Origin: Burkholderia sp. WSM2232
GTDB taxonomy: Bacteria; Pseudomonadota; Gammaproteobacteria; Burkholderiales; Burkholderiaceae
NCBI RefSeq assembly: GCF_000472545.1
Contig: NZ_AWZV01000011.1
Coordinates: forward strand, 1-64,000
Direction of reading: 5' to 3'
Length of the DNA: 64,000 nt
Position numbers and translations under genes: made by a program. Below the pieces are notes generated by a model. The model was not told where the DNA came from. It saw only the letters and a list, made by a program, of their open reading frames with translations, and did not search any database. Shown piece by piece: positions 8,100 through 16,651 of the stretch. Numbering within the stretch: the first letter of the stretch is position 1; every line of letters begins with the position of its first letter.

Positions 8100-9500
8100 T
8101 CATCCAGCATCGCAGGTTTGACCCACGAGCGGGCGCTCGGTCCGCTGCGGGCGAGGGAAAACCGGCAGTGCGATCAGCGCGCTGACGCTGGCCACCGCCC
8201 ACACCATCGGCCATGACCCGAGCGATAGCAACAGCGGGATGGCGAGCGGCGTCAGGAAAAGCGTGAGGAAAACGCAGGTATTGCCGATTGCCAGCGCGGT
8301 CCCCGCGCGCTTCGTGCCGGCGAGCGTCGCGAGTTCGGTGAATGCCACGCCGTGCCATGCGGACGCGCTAACGCCGCCAAGCACGGTCATCGACGCGAGC
8401 AGCCACGTGATTGTCGTGACCGCGGCGTGCTGCATTCCGGCGCCTGCGGTCGCAAGCGCCAGCGCGGCGAACAGCACCGCCGTCAGCAGACTGCAGCCGC
8501 GCATGTAGGCGCGCCGATTGCCGCGCCGGTCGGTCCACCTGCCGCTCCAGACCCGCGCGATGCCGGCGCCCACCTGCACAGCGGCCATTGCAATGCTGAT
8601 CAGCAACACGTCGGCGTGGCCGAAGTCATGCAGGAACACGGTTCCAAAGGTCACGACCGCAAGCTGCGGCACGCACAGGGCGCCGGCTGCGAGCGCGACA
8701 CGCCAGATGCCGATCTCGCGCAACGGCGAGCGGGCAGGCGCACGGAGTTCGCGTGTGGCGTCAGGAACGCGCAAAGCAGGCGCGCCGCTCAGCACATTGT
8801 CAGCACTCATCCTCCGCGGCACGCGAGCCCCCTCCTCTTCATCGTGCACGTGCGCCTCGCCAGCCTCACTTTGCACAGGCTCATGCAGCCATTGCCATGC
8901 AAACGCCGCCGTTATCGCGCAAGCCAGCGCCAGCACCGCATATACACTCACGAAGCCAAACCTGGCCGCCAGCACTGGCAACAGCAGCGCACCCAGTCCG
9001 CCGCCCGCGGGCACCGCCGTTTGACGAATGCTCATCGCCAGCCCGCGCTCTCCTTCCTGAAACCATGCCATTACGGCGCGACCGCTCGAGCCGTTGACGC
9101 TGCCCCCGAGCAGCCGCACCAGCAACAAACCGAGCGCAAGCGTCGCGATGTGAGGCACATGCGAGCCGAACGGCGCGACAAACACCGCGAGGCCGGCGAG
9201 CGCCGCTGCCGTCGAAAGAAGCCCCAACAGCAACACGCGGCGGTCGCCCCAACGGTCCGTCAGCAGCCCCCACGGCAGTTCGCTCACCGCGATGCCCAGA
9301 CCAAGCATGCCGAGCACGAATCCCAAGCCGTCGTTACCAAGGTGATAACCGGAGCGCAGATAGACGGCTGTCATGGGAATACCCGAGAACGCCGCCGAAA
9401 AGCTCGCGTTCGCCGCGAAGCCCACGCCCAGCACCTTCCACCTGTGGCTCGCCGGGCGGCTGCCTGCTATCAGGCGGCTTGCCGTCAATCCATTTGCCAT
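8100..9500 (-). CDS. MFS transporter
   Basis: A 466-residue major facilitator superfamily permease with about 12 hydrophobic segments and a charged central loop near residues 205-250. The cytoplasmic loop motif between TM2 and TM3 is recognisable (GLLTDRWGDRR), with a related motif in the second half (GRWTDRRGNRR). The start at 9500 was chosen because GTGGAGGG sits just upstream of this ATG; a start four codons earlier is possible. The gene is divergent from a LysR regulator with 95 bp between them, a common arrangement in which the regulator controls the transporter. The substrate cannot be told from the sequence. Confidence 0.9.
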   Translation of the reverse strand: MANGLTASRLIAGSRPASHRWKVLGVGFAANASFSAAFSGIPMTAVYLRSGYHLGNDGLGFVLGMLGLGIAVSELPWGLLTDRWGDRRVLLLGLLSTAAALAGLAVFVAPFGSHVPHIATLALGLLLVRLLGGSVNGSSGRAVMAWFQEGERGLAMSIRQTAVPAGGGLGALLLPVLAARFGFVSVYAVLALACAITAAFAWQWLHEPVQSEAGEAHVHDEEEGARVPRRMSADNVLSGAPALRVPDATRELRAPARSPLREIGIWRVALAAGALCVPQLAVVTFGTVFLHDFGHADVLLISIAMAAVQVGAGIARVWSGRWTDRRGNRRAYMRGCSLLTAVLFAALALATAGAGMQHAAVTTITWLLASMTVLGGVSASAWHGVAFTELATLAGTKRAGTALAIGNTCVFLTLFLTPLAIPLLLSLGSWPMVWAVASVSALIALPVFPRPQRTERPLVGQTCDAG

Positions 9501-9595
9501 GCTTCCCTCCACGATGAGTTCGAGGGTATGCTACGGCGACCAGCAACATCGGAAAAGCCGGAAATTCAGATGTCATCCATCGGAGCGACCGAAAT

Positions 9596-10483
9596 ATGAG
9601 CCAACGCGGTTTCGAGCTCGCGCAGTTGCGCACCTTCGTCGCCGTCGCCGACTCGGGAAGCGTTTCGGCAGGGGCGGAACGCGTCTTTCTATCGCAATCG
9701 TCGGTGAGTGAACAGTTGAAGAAGCTCGAAGAGCGCGTCGGCCAGCCGCTCTTCGTGCGCAGCAAGCAGGGCGTGAGCGCGACGCCCGCCGGCAGCCGTC
9801 TGCTCGAACACGCGCGACGCATTATCGCAATGAACGAAGCGGCGTTCGAAGACCTGCAAGGCCGCCTGCTCGACGGCGAGTTGCGCATTGCAGTCACGGA
9901 CTACTACCGCCCCCACGACGTGGCCCGCATCCTCAAGACGTTTTCAGAGCAGCATCCGCGGCTCAAGCTTCATGTCACCGTGCTGCCTAGCGCCGTGATC
10001 GACAGCCAGGCCGGCGACGACGCGTCGTTCGACATCGGCCTGTCGTTACGGCTCGTCGCCGGCAAGCCGAATGCGCCGGCCCCGCGCGGCGGCGTGCGGG
10101 GCACCGTCGTGCGGCGCGAGAAGCTCTTGTGGGTGAGCGCCGCCGACGCGAGTCCGCGGCCGGCCGTGCCCTATCAGCTTGTGCTGTTGCCCACGAGCTG
10201 CCAGTTGCAGCGCTTTGTGGTCAAGCTGCTCGACGAAAACAAGGTGCCCTATGTGGTATCGCACTCCGCCTCGGGCGTGGCCGGGTTGCAACTGGCGCTG
10301 AAGGCCGGGCTCGGCATTTCGTGTCTGAATGAGTCGTCGATTGGTGCGGGCGTGGTCGCGTGCCCACCCGGCATCGGCTTGCCCGCATTGCCAGCCGTCG
10401 AATTTCATCTATTGCCTGGCCGCATTGGCGAGAGTGAACAGGTGAGCAATGCGCGCACAGCGTTGATGCGGCTATTCAGTTGA
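9596..10483 (+). CDS. LysR-family transcriptional regulator
   Basis: A 295-residue regulator. The N-terminal winged HTH is typical (LAQLRTFVAVADSGSVSAGAERVFLSQ is the start of the domain, followed by SSVSEQLKKLEERVGQPLF), and the rest (about 90-290) is a periplasmic-binding-protein-like effector domain. It is transcribed away from the MFS gene and probably regulates it and itself (inference from divergent arrangement). The inducer is unknown. Confidence 0.92.
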   Translation: MSQRGFELAQLRTFVAVADSGSVSAGAERVFLSQSSVSEQLKKLEERVGQPLFVRSKQGVSATPAGSRLLEHARRIIAMNEAAFEDLQGRLLDGELRIAVTDYYRPHDVARILKTFSEQHPRLKLHVTVLPSAVIDSQAGDDASFDIGLSLRLVAGKPNAPAPRGGVRGTVVRREKLLWVSAADASPRPAVPYQLVLLPTSCQLQRFVVKLLDENKVPYVVSHSASGVAGLQLALKAGLGISCLNESSIGAGVVACPPGIGLPALPAVEFHLLPGRIGESEQVSNARTALMRLFS

Positions 10484-10684
10484 GTACATCAAAAGATCAC
10501 ATTCGCAAGCCAATGCTTGTTGCCATGCCTCGCTAATAGATGTGTTGAAAGCGCGCTGAACCGCATCTATGATGGTCAGAGACGAATCAACGAACCCATG
10601 CAATCTGGGCCACGAACATTGTGCAATCAGGCGTCAATCAGGCCGTGCATCAGCCGCCGCGTCGGGGCGCATTCACGAGCGTGA

Positions 10685-10698
10685 TTGATTTCGATCAA
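10685..10698. promoter_or_regulatory. Perfect FNR/Anr box
   Basis: The sequence TTGATTTCGATCAA is an exact match to the FNR/Anr consensus TTGAT-N4-ATCAA and a perfect palindrome. It lies 212 bp upstream of the first gene of the oxidase operon, in a 426-bp intergenic region that otherwise holds only one hairpin. It implies oxygen-dependent control of the operon by an FNR-type activator (inference). No clear -10 element is visible at the spacing expected for a class II site. Confidence 0.85.
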
Positions 10699-10826
10699 GC
10701 AATTGCTTTGCCATGGCGAATCAGCTTCTGCCATCCAGAATAAGCTTCCTTTTGCTGTCCGACACTGTCAGTCTGAAGCTGCCGTAATAGAGAAAGTCGA
10801 GAAAGCGGTAAAGCGGCTTGTGCGTG

Positions 10827-10863
10827 GCATATCACGGCTGGAACACGATCCAGCCTGATATGC
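10827..10863 (+). promoter_or_regulatory. Strong hairpin in oxidase operon leader
   Basis: Two arms, 10827-10842 and 10849-10863, pair over 15 base pairs with one bulged C and a 6-nt loop (GCATATCA/TGATATGC outside, GGCTGGA/TCCAGCC inside). It ends 46 nt before the GTG start of the first cytochrome gene. No T-run follows, so it is not an ordinary terminator. It may be an operator palindrome or an mRNA structure. Confidence 0.75.
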
Positions 10864-10909
10864 AGCTGAAGCAGAACCTATAAAAGAACGTTCCCCAGCG
10901 AGGCCCGAC

Positions 10910-11626
10910 GTGCATCGTAGAGCTTTGGGATTTGCCGTTGTGTTCGTGTTTCACCTGTTGTGGAGCGGCACCGCGCTCGCGGCCGGTGCAGTGGCCGGGG
11001 CCATGCCTTCGGCCATGGACGAACGCGTGCGCGCCTGTACCTCGTGCCACGGCGTGCAAGGTCAAGGCCTGAACAACGATTATTTTCCACGCATCGCGGG
11101 CAAGCCCGCCGAGTATCTGTTCAATCAGCTAACCGCATTTCGCGACGGCGGCCGCACCTATCCGCCAATGGGTTATCTGGTCGCGTTTCTGCCGGACGAG
11201 TACCTGCGCAAGATCAGCCAATATTTCGCCGACCTTCAGCCGCCCTATCCGAATGCCGATCAGTCCGACGTCACGCCGGCCGTGCTTGCCGCGGGTCAGC
11301 GGCTCGTGCAGCAAGGCGACCCGGCGCGCAAGATTCCCGCGTGTATCGCGTGCCACGGCGAGCGCATGACCGGTCAGCAGCCGGGCATTCCTGGTCTGCT
11401 CGGTCTGCATGCCAGTTATATCGCTGGGCAGATGGGCACATGGCGCTCGGGCACCCGCCATGCGCTCGCGCCGGACTGCATGCGCTCGATTGCCGTGAAA
11501 CTAACCGACAAGGACATCACCGCCGTCTCCACGTGGCTTGCGCGGCAACCGCGTCCATCCGACCCGCGACCCGCGCCGGCATCGGCGAAGCGCTTGCCTC
11601 TCGCATGCGGGAGCCAACCGCAATGA
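10910..11626 (+). CDS. Dihaem c-type cytochrome (c4-like)
   Basis: A 238-residue periplasmic electron carrier. A signal peptide (cut near residue 25) is followed by two class-I cytochrome c domains with haem-binding motifs CTSCH (from residue 43) and CIACH (from residue 145). The start is GTG with GAGG upstream. The stop overlaps the start of the next gene as ATGA, indicating translational coupling. As the first gene of the oxidase operon, it probably feeds electrons to, or passes them within, the ba3-type oxidase. Cytochrome c4 proteins have this two-domain layout. Confidence 0.9.
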   Translation: MHRRALGFAVVFVFHLLWSGTALAAGAVAGAMPSAMDERVRACTSCHGVQGQGLNNDYFPRIAGKPAEYLFNQLTAFRDGGRTYPPMGYLVAFLPDEYLRKISQYFADLQPPYPNADQSDVTPAVLAAGQRLVQQGDPARKIPACIACHGERMTGQQPGIPGLLGLHASYIAGQMGTWRSGTRHALAPDCMRSIAVKLTDKDITAVSTWLARQPRPSDPRPAPASAKRLPLACGSQPQ

Positions 11627-12966
11627 AATCGCTACTTCGTTCTCCTCGCCTGCTGACGCGTCGCCGCTTCTCTCTGCTGGTCGCGGTCGCGCTCGTGACC
11701 GGCAGCGCGCTGCTCGGCCGCATGTATGCTCCAGCGCCGCTTCTGGTCGCCGAAGCACGTGCAGCGGAAAAAGCGCAGCCAGCCAAAGCCAGCACTTCCA
11801 CCGACACCCGCCCGGACATCGTCAAACGCGGCGAGTATCTTGCGCGCGCCGGCGACTGCGTGGCATGCCACACTGCGCCGCGCGGCAAGCTGTTCGCGGG
11901 CGGCCTCGCGATGGAAACGCCGTTCGGCACGCTCTATTCGCCCAACATCACGCCGGACGCGCAATACGGCATCGGCACATGGAGCGAGGAGGCCTTCTTC
12001 CGCATGATGCGCACAGGCATCACACCCGAAGGCAACCTGCTGTACCCCGCGATGCCGATCGCGCAGTACACCAAGGTCACGCGCGAGGACTCGGACGCGA
12101 TCTTCGCCTACCTGAAATCCGTCGAACCGGTGCGGGAGGCGAATCGCAAGCACACGCTGCGCTTTCCGTATAACCAGCGCAAATTGCTGTACGGCTGGCG
12201 CACGCTGTATTTCCGCGAGGGCGAATTCAAGCCCGACCCGAGCCGTTCGGTCGAATGGAACCGCGGCGCGTATCTCGTCGAAGGGCTCGGGCACTGCACG
12301 ATGTGCCATACCAAGATCAACATGTTGGGCGGCTCGTCGCAAAGCGAGCAGTTCGCCGGCGGGCTGATTCCGGTGCAAAACTGGTACGCGCCCTCGCTCA
12401 CGTCCGACAAGGACGGCGGTCTCGGCGACTGGAGCATCAAGGACATCGTCGATCTGCTGCAAGCGGGGATCTCTGACCGTGGTGCGGTCTATGGCCCGAT
12501 GGCCGAGGTCACGTATCACAGCCTGCAATACATGACCGACGAAGACGTCAGGGCAATGGCCGTGTATCTGAAAACGCTGCCTGACAACAGCGGCCGCAAG
12601 ACCGGCCCGAGTGCAGCCACGGACACGAACCTGTTCGCGCTCGGCGAAAAAATCTACGGCGACAAGTGCGCGCTGTGTCACGGCGCGAAGGGCGAGGGCC
12701 AGTTGCAGCACTACCCGCCGCTCGCAGGCAACCAGTCGATAGAAATGGACTCCGCGGTCAACCCGATCCGCATCGTGCTGAACGGCGGCTTCCCGCCCGG
12801 CACGAAGCGCAATCCGGAGCCCTACGGCATGCCGCCTTTCGCGCAGGAACTGAACGACACCGAGGCCGCAGCCGTCGTGACCTATATCCGCACCGCGTGG
12901 GGCAATCACGGCAAGCCCGTGACCGCGCACGAGATCAACGAACTGCGCAACGCGCCGCTGCATTAA
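11623..12966 (+). CDS. Trihaem c-type cytochrome, dehydrogenase-subunit type
   Basis: A 447-residue exported protein with three CXXCH motifs: CVACH (from 79), CTMCH (from 226) and CALCH (from 349). A long arginine-rich N-terminus and a hydrophobic stretch (about 16-32) form the signal or anchor. This three-domain form is that of the cytochrome subunits of membrane-bound alcohol, gluconate and sorbitol dehydrogenases. No dehydrogenase subunit is encoded beside it, so its donor is unclear. The ATG start at 11623 overlaps the preceding stop and has GGGAG upstream. Confidence 0.9.
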   Translation: MKSLLRSPRLLTRRRFSLLVAVALVTGSALLGRMYAPAPLLVAEARAAEKAQPAKASTSTDTRPDIVKRGEYLARAGDCVACHTAPRGKLFAGGLAMETPFGTLYSPNITPDAQYGIGTWSEEAFFRMMRTGITPEGNLLYPAMPIAQYTKVTREDSDAIFAYLKSVEPVREANRKHTLRFPYNQRKLLYGWRTLYFREGEFKPDPSRSVEWNRGAYLVEGLGHCTMCHTKINMLGGSSQSEQFAGGLIPVQNWYAPSLTSDKDGGLGDWSIKDIVDLLQAGISDRGAVYGPMAEVTYHSLQYMTDEDVRAMAVYLKTLPDNSGRKTGPSAATDTNLFALGEKIYGDKCALCHGAKGEGQLQHYPPLAGNQSIEMDSAVNPIRIVLNGGFPPGTKRNPEPYGMPPFAQELNDTEAAAVVTYIRTAWGNHGKPVTAHEINELRNAPLH

Positions 12967-13018
12967 CGACACGGCGGCCGCTACCGCCCCTGCATCGGAA
13001 CCTGGAGAAGCCTTGAAA

Positions 13019-13195
13019 ATGGAAGCGAACGAAACGCGCAGCGCGCGCCCGCCCACGGAAGAAGAGCTCGAACGCGTGGTGGCCGCCGGTCCGCACGGCG
13101 CGGTTGCCGTGGCGGGCGTCGCCACGCTGATCGTCATGGCGATCTGGTTTGCCTTCTATTTCCTCGTGTTCCTGCCGCGCGGCGTCGTGCACTGA
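13019..13195 (+). CDS. Small membrane protein, oxidase subunit IIa-like
   Basis: A 58-residue protein with a charged N-terminus and one membrane helix (about residues 30-52, rich in aromatic residues: WFAFYFLVFL). Its size, single helix and position directly before subunit II fit the small subunit IIa of ba3-type oxidases. An alternative TTG start at 13013 has better spacing to GGAG and adds two residues. It ends 2 bp before the subunit II gene. Confidence 0.75.
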   Translation: MEANETRSARPPTEEELERVVAAGPHGAVAVAGVATLIVMAIWFAFYFLVFLPRGVVH

Positions 13196-13197
13196 TC

Positions 13198-13779
13198 ATG
13201 TCCACTCATTCCCCCGACTCCCAACACCCGCCAGGCAGCGGCCACGCAGTCGCCGCCCGCGCTGAACGCCGCTGGGCCATCTTTGTGAGCGCGCTGATCC
13301 TGCTGATGCTCGCCGTGATCGTTTTCTCCGGGCTGCACTGGGCGATGATGCCGCCATCACGTGTGGAAACGATCGACCCGTCGCGGCTGCAACTCTCGGG
13401 CGAATTCGTCGAAGACAATCTCGGCAGCGCGGTCGAGCCGGACGGCTCGGTGGTGGTGCGCTTCATCGCGCAGCAGTATTCGTTCACGCCACAGTGCCTG
13501 CTCGTGCCGGCAGACACGCCCATCACGATTCGCGCGACGAGCGCGGACGTCGTGCACGGCCTGCTCATTACGGACACCAACATCAACACGATGGTCGTAC
13601 CCGGCTACGTCGCCACACTCGACACCCGCTTCGACGCGCCCGGCGACCACACCATGCCCTGTCACGAGTTCTGCGGCTTCGGTCATCAGGCCATGTGGGC
13701 GCACGTGAAGGTGATCGACAAGGCGGCCTTCTTCGAACAGGCACGACAATCACGGAGGCTGAGCTGTGTTTCACGCTAA
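13198..13779 (+). CDS. Cytochrome c oxidase subunit II (CuA), ba3-type
   Basis: A 193-residue protein with one N-terminal membrane helix (about 26-48) and a periplasmic cupredoxin domain. The complete binuclear CuA site is visible as CHEFCGFGHQAM, with the upstream ligand His in VVHGLLI. Short subunits II with a single helix belong to B-family (ba3-type) oxidases. It accepts electrons from cytochrome c and passes them to subunit I. It overlaps the subunit I gene by 14 bp. Confidence 0.93.
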   Translation: MSTHSPDSQHPPGSGHAVAARAERRWAIFVSALILLMLAVIVFSGLHWAMMPPSRVETIDPSRLQLSGEFVEDNLGSAVEPDGSVVVRFIAQQYSFTPQCLLVPADTPITIRATSADVVHGLLITDTNINTMVVPGYVATLDTRFDAPGDHTMPCHEFCGFGHQAMWAHVKVIDKAAFFEQARQSRRLSCVSR

Positions 13780-15391
13780 GCGACTCGTTCTCGCACATTT
13801 CTGGCTCGCCTTCATCGCGTTTCTCATTGCGCTCTTTCTCGGCGCGTGGCAGATGCTGGTGCGCAGCCCCCTCGCCCCGTGGATCGGCGACCCCGAGCTC
13901 TACTACCGCTCCGTGACCGCGCACGGTTCGGTCATGGCCTACGTGCTGCCGACTCTGGTGTCGATGGGCTTCGGCTACGCAATTGTCGAGCTCGCACTCG
14001 GTCAGCGCCTCGCCGGCCTCAAATGGGCGTGGGCCGCGTTCATCATGCTGACGGTCGGCGCGGTGATGGCAATGGTGCCCGTCGCGCTCGGCAAGGCCTC
14101 GGTGCTCTACACCTTCTATCCGCCGATGATCGGCAGTCCGTTCTATTATCTCGGCGTCGTGCTGGTCGTGGTCGGCTCCTGGATCTGGGTCGCGCTGATG
14201 CACGTGAATCTGCGGATCTGGAGGCGCGCGAACCCCGGCAAGCCCGTGCCGCTCGCCATGTTCGCCAACGTCGCCGGCGCCTATCTGTGGGCGTGGACCG
14301 CCGTCGGTGCGGCGCTCGAAATTCTGTTCCAGATCCTGCCGGTTGCGTTCGGCCTCAAGAATACGATCGACGCTGGCCTGTCACGCGTCCTGTTCTCGTG
14401 GACGCTGCACGCCATCGTCTACTTCTGGCTGATTCCCGCCTATATCGCGTACTACACGCTCGTGCCGCGCGCAATCGGCGGACGGCTTTACAGCGATTCG
14501 ATGGCGCGCGTCTCGTTCATTCTGTTTCTCGTTTTCGCGATGCCGATCGGCATTCACCATCTGTTCGCAGACCCGCAGGTCGGCTCGGGCTTCAAATTCC
14601 TGCACGCGGTTTTCACCGGCATGGTCTCAGTGCCCACGCTGCTGACCGTGTTCACGATCTGCGCGTCGGTCGAGATTGCTGGACGGCTGCGCGGCGGCAA
14701 GGGTGCGTTCGGCTGGCTCACGGCCTTGCCCTGGCAAAACCCGATGATGCTCGTAGTCGCGTTCTCGTTTGTCATGCTCGGGCTCGGCGGCGCTGGCGGC
14801 CTGATCAACATGAGCTATCAACTGAACACCACGGTGCACAACACGCAGTGGGTCACGGGGCACTTTCACCTGATCTTCGGCGGCGCAATCGTGATCATGT
14901 ACTTCGCGATTGCCTATGAACTGTGGCCGCAACTGACGGGCCGCGCCATCGTCTCTCTGAGACTCGTGCGCACCCAGTTGTGGCTGTGGTTCATCGGCAT
15001 GCTCGTGGTGACGCTGCCGTGGCATTACGTCGGCCTGCTCGGCGCGCCGCGTCGCATGGCCTACTACGACTACCAGATGCCGGGCCTCGAAGCGCAGGCG
15101 TTCTGGGTCGGCATGTCGGCGGTGGGCGGCCTTGTGCTCGCCGTATCGGGCGCGCTCTTCATCTATATTCTGGCGAAGTCGCAATTCGGACCCGCGGTTG
15201 CGCAACAGGGGTTCCGGTTTGCAAGCCCCGTGCATCCGGTGGAACGCGTGCCGGCGGCACTCAACACTTTCGGCTTGTGGGTGGCGTTGATGATCGGCCT
15301 CACTGTCGTCAACTACAGCGTGCCGATCTTTCAATTGCTGACACTACCGCAGACTTCGGTGCCAGCGGTCGTCGTTGGAGCACAGCGATGA
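13766..15391 (+). CDS. Cytochrome c oxidase subunit I, ba3-type (B family)
   Basis: A 541-residue integral membrane catalytic subunit of a haem-copper oxidase. Visible ligands are the low-spin haem His in TAHGSVMAY, the CuB His and cross-linked Tyr in HAIVYFWLIPAY, the His pair in GIHHLFADP, and the two histidines in VTGHFHLIFGG. The sequence is of the B-family type, which uses one proton channel and often has high oxygen affinity (family knowledge). It starts with GTG at 13766 after GGAGG. The following dihaem cytochrome gene overlaps its stop. The upstream Anr box fits expression under low oxygen. Confidence 0.93.
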   Translation: MFHAKRLVLAHFWLAFIAFLIALFLGAWQMLVRSPLAPWIGDPELYYRSVTAHGSVMAYVLPTLVSMGFGYAIVELALGQRLAGLKWAWAAFIMLTVGAVMAMVPVALGKASVLYTFYPPMIGSPFYYLGVVLVVVGSWIWVALMHVNLRIWRRANPGKPVPLAMFANVAGAYLWAWTAVGAALEILFQILPVAFGLKNTIDAGLSRVLFSWTLHAIVYFWLIPAYIAYYTLVPRAIGGRLYSDSMARVSFILFLVFAMPIGIHHLFADPQVGSGFKFLHAVFTGMVSVPTLLTVFTICASVEIAGRLRGGKGAFGWLTALPWQNPMMLVVAFSFVMLGLGGAGGLINMSYQLNTTVHNTQWVTGHFHLIFGGAIVIMYFAIAYELWPQLTGRAIVSLRLVRTQLWLWFIGMLVVTLPWHYVGLLGAPRRMAYYDYQMPGLEAQAFWVGMSAVGGLVLAVSGALFIYILAKSQFGPAVAQQGFRFASPVHPVERVPAALNTFGLWVALMIGLTVVNYSVPIFQLLTLPQTSVPAVVVGAQR

Positions 15392-16197
15392 GTCAGGAAC
15401 GCGTCTTCAGCTTGCGCAACCCTTGGTTCACGGTGAGCGTCGGCGGCACGGTCGCCATTGCCGCCGTTTCTATCCTGATCGGCTTTGTCTGGCTGCCTTC
15501 CGCTAACAGTGCCTTCGCGAACCGTGGCTTGTGGGCAACCATCTGCGGCGCGGCGGGCGTGCCGTCGAGCTGGTATAGCGGCGCGAATATCAGCGGCCCG
15601 GCACCGAGCGACGTGGTCGTGCTGCCGCCGCTGCGTCGCGTGCGAGCCGATGCGATTTCTATCGGCCGTGGCGCGACCATCGCCACGCAGAATTGCTCGA
15701 TGTGCCACGGCGTCGTCGGCAACGTGCAGATCACCGCGCCGGCATTGGCCGGCCAATACGCGGACGTGGTCTACAAGGAGTTGCGCGATTACCAGCAAGG
15801 CGTGCGGCAGAACGCAATCATGCAGCCCATTGTTGCCGCGCGCAGCGACCAGGACCTGCACGATCTCGCGGCGTACTACGCGTCGCTGCCGCGAAGTCCG
15901 GCGGCGGAAGTCGCGCCTACCGGCAGCACGCCCGATGCGACTGCCGTGCGCCTCGCGATGCAGGGCGACCCGCAGCGCAATATCGCGCCGTGCGCCGCGT
16001 GTCACGGACAACTCGACCGCAAGGGCTCTGCACCGTGGCTCGGCGGGCAGTCATCCATTTATCTTGCTGCGCAAATGCGGGCGTTTGCTTCAGGCGCACG
16101 TCACAACGACATCAATGAACAGATGCGCAATGTCACGCGGAAGATGACGTCCGCGGAGATCGACAGCCTCGCGAAGTATTACGCGACCATGCAGTAG
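15388..16197 (+). CDS. Membrane-anchored dihaem c-type cytochrome
   Basis: A 269-residue protein with an N-terminal membrane anchor (about 16-38) and two cytochrome c domains with CSMCH (from 103) and CAACH (from 202). It is translationally coupled to subunit I through an ATGA overlap. It is probably the immediate electron donor to the CuA subunit. It resembles the first cytochrome of the operon in its second domain (GDP-R-I-PC-ACHG pattern in both). It is the last gene of the operon. Confidence 0.9.
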   Translation: MSQERVFSLRNPWFTVSVGGTVAIAAVSILIGFVWLPSANSAFANRGLWATICGAAGVPSSWYSGANISGPAPSDVVVLPPLRRVRADAISIGRGATIATQNCSMCHGVVGNVQITAPALAGQYADVVYKELRDYQQGVRQNAIMQPIVAARSDQDLHDLAAYYASLPRSPAAEVAPTGSTPDATAVRLAMQGDPQRNIAPCAACHGQLDRKGSAPWLGGQSSIYLAAQMRAFASGARHNDINEQMRNVTRKMTSAEIDSLAKYYATMQ

Positions 16198-16651
16198 AGA
16201 GCCGAGCGGCGCGTCTGGCCGTCATGGCCGGGGCAGCGCGTTCGGCGCGCATTCGCTGATGAGGGCGCCTTCAAGCGATGGGAGCAGCGCGGCGAGGTGT
16301 GACATGACAGGAGTTGACGGCACCACGCCTATACGACCCCCGCGTCGTGAGCTAGGCGCCGGTTGTGACCTTTGTGCCGTGACCTTTGTGCCGTGACCTT
16401 TGTGCCGTGACCTCTGTGCGGGCACTTTTGTGCGGGGACCTACGAGCCACGACCTACGTGCCGTCACCTCCTTGCCGTACCTTTGTGCCGTGACCTTTGC
16501 GCCGTGGCCTTTGTGCCGTGACTTTTGTGCGGGGACCTACGAGCCACGAGCCACGAGCCGCGACCTACCGGCCGTGACCTAACGCCCCGGCCTACGCGAC
16601 CTGCCCTACGCGCCCCACCCTCGCAGCCAAAGCACCCCGGGCCCCCGAACC
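16198..16651. repeat. Intergenic 14-nt tandem repeat region
   Basis: The 454 bp between the last cytochrome gene and the convergent chemoreceptor gene carry repeats from about 16365 to 16590. The unit is 14 nt (GTGACCTTTGTGCC), near perfect in the first three copies and then diverging into mixed variants such as ACCTACGAGCC. No gene is supported, and no classical terminator is seen for either flanking gene. The array lies at the 3' ends of two converging genes. Confidence 0.9.

Noticed and set aside
8352..9599. A 415-codon plus-strand frame opposite the MFS gene
   Set aside because: It is arginine/histidine-rich and lacks any membrane or domain pattern, whereas the MFS protein is clear on the other strand.
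16365..16590. A CRISPR array
   Set aside because: Units are 14 nt and directly abutting with no unique spacers, and no cas gene is near.
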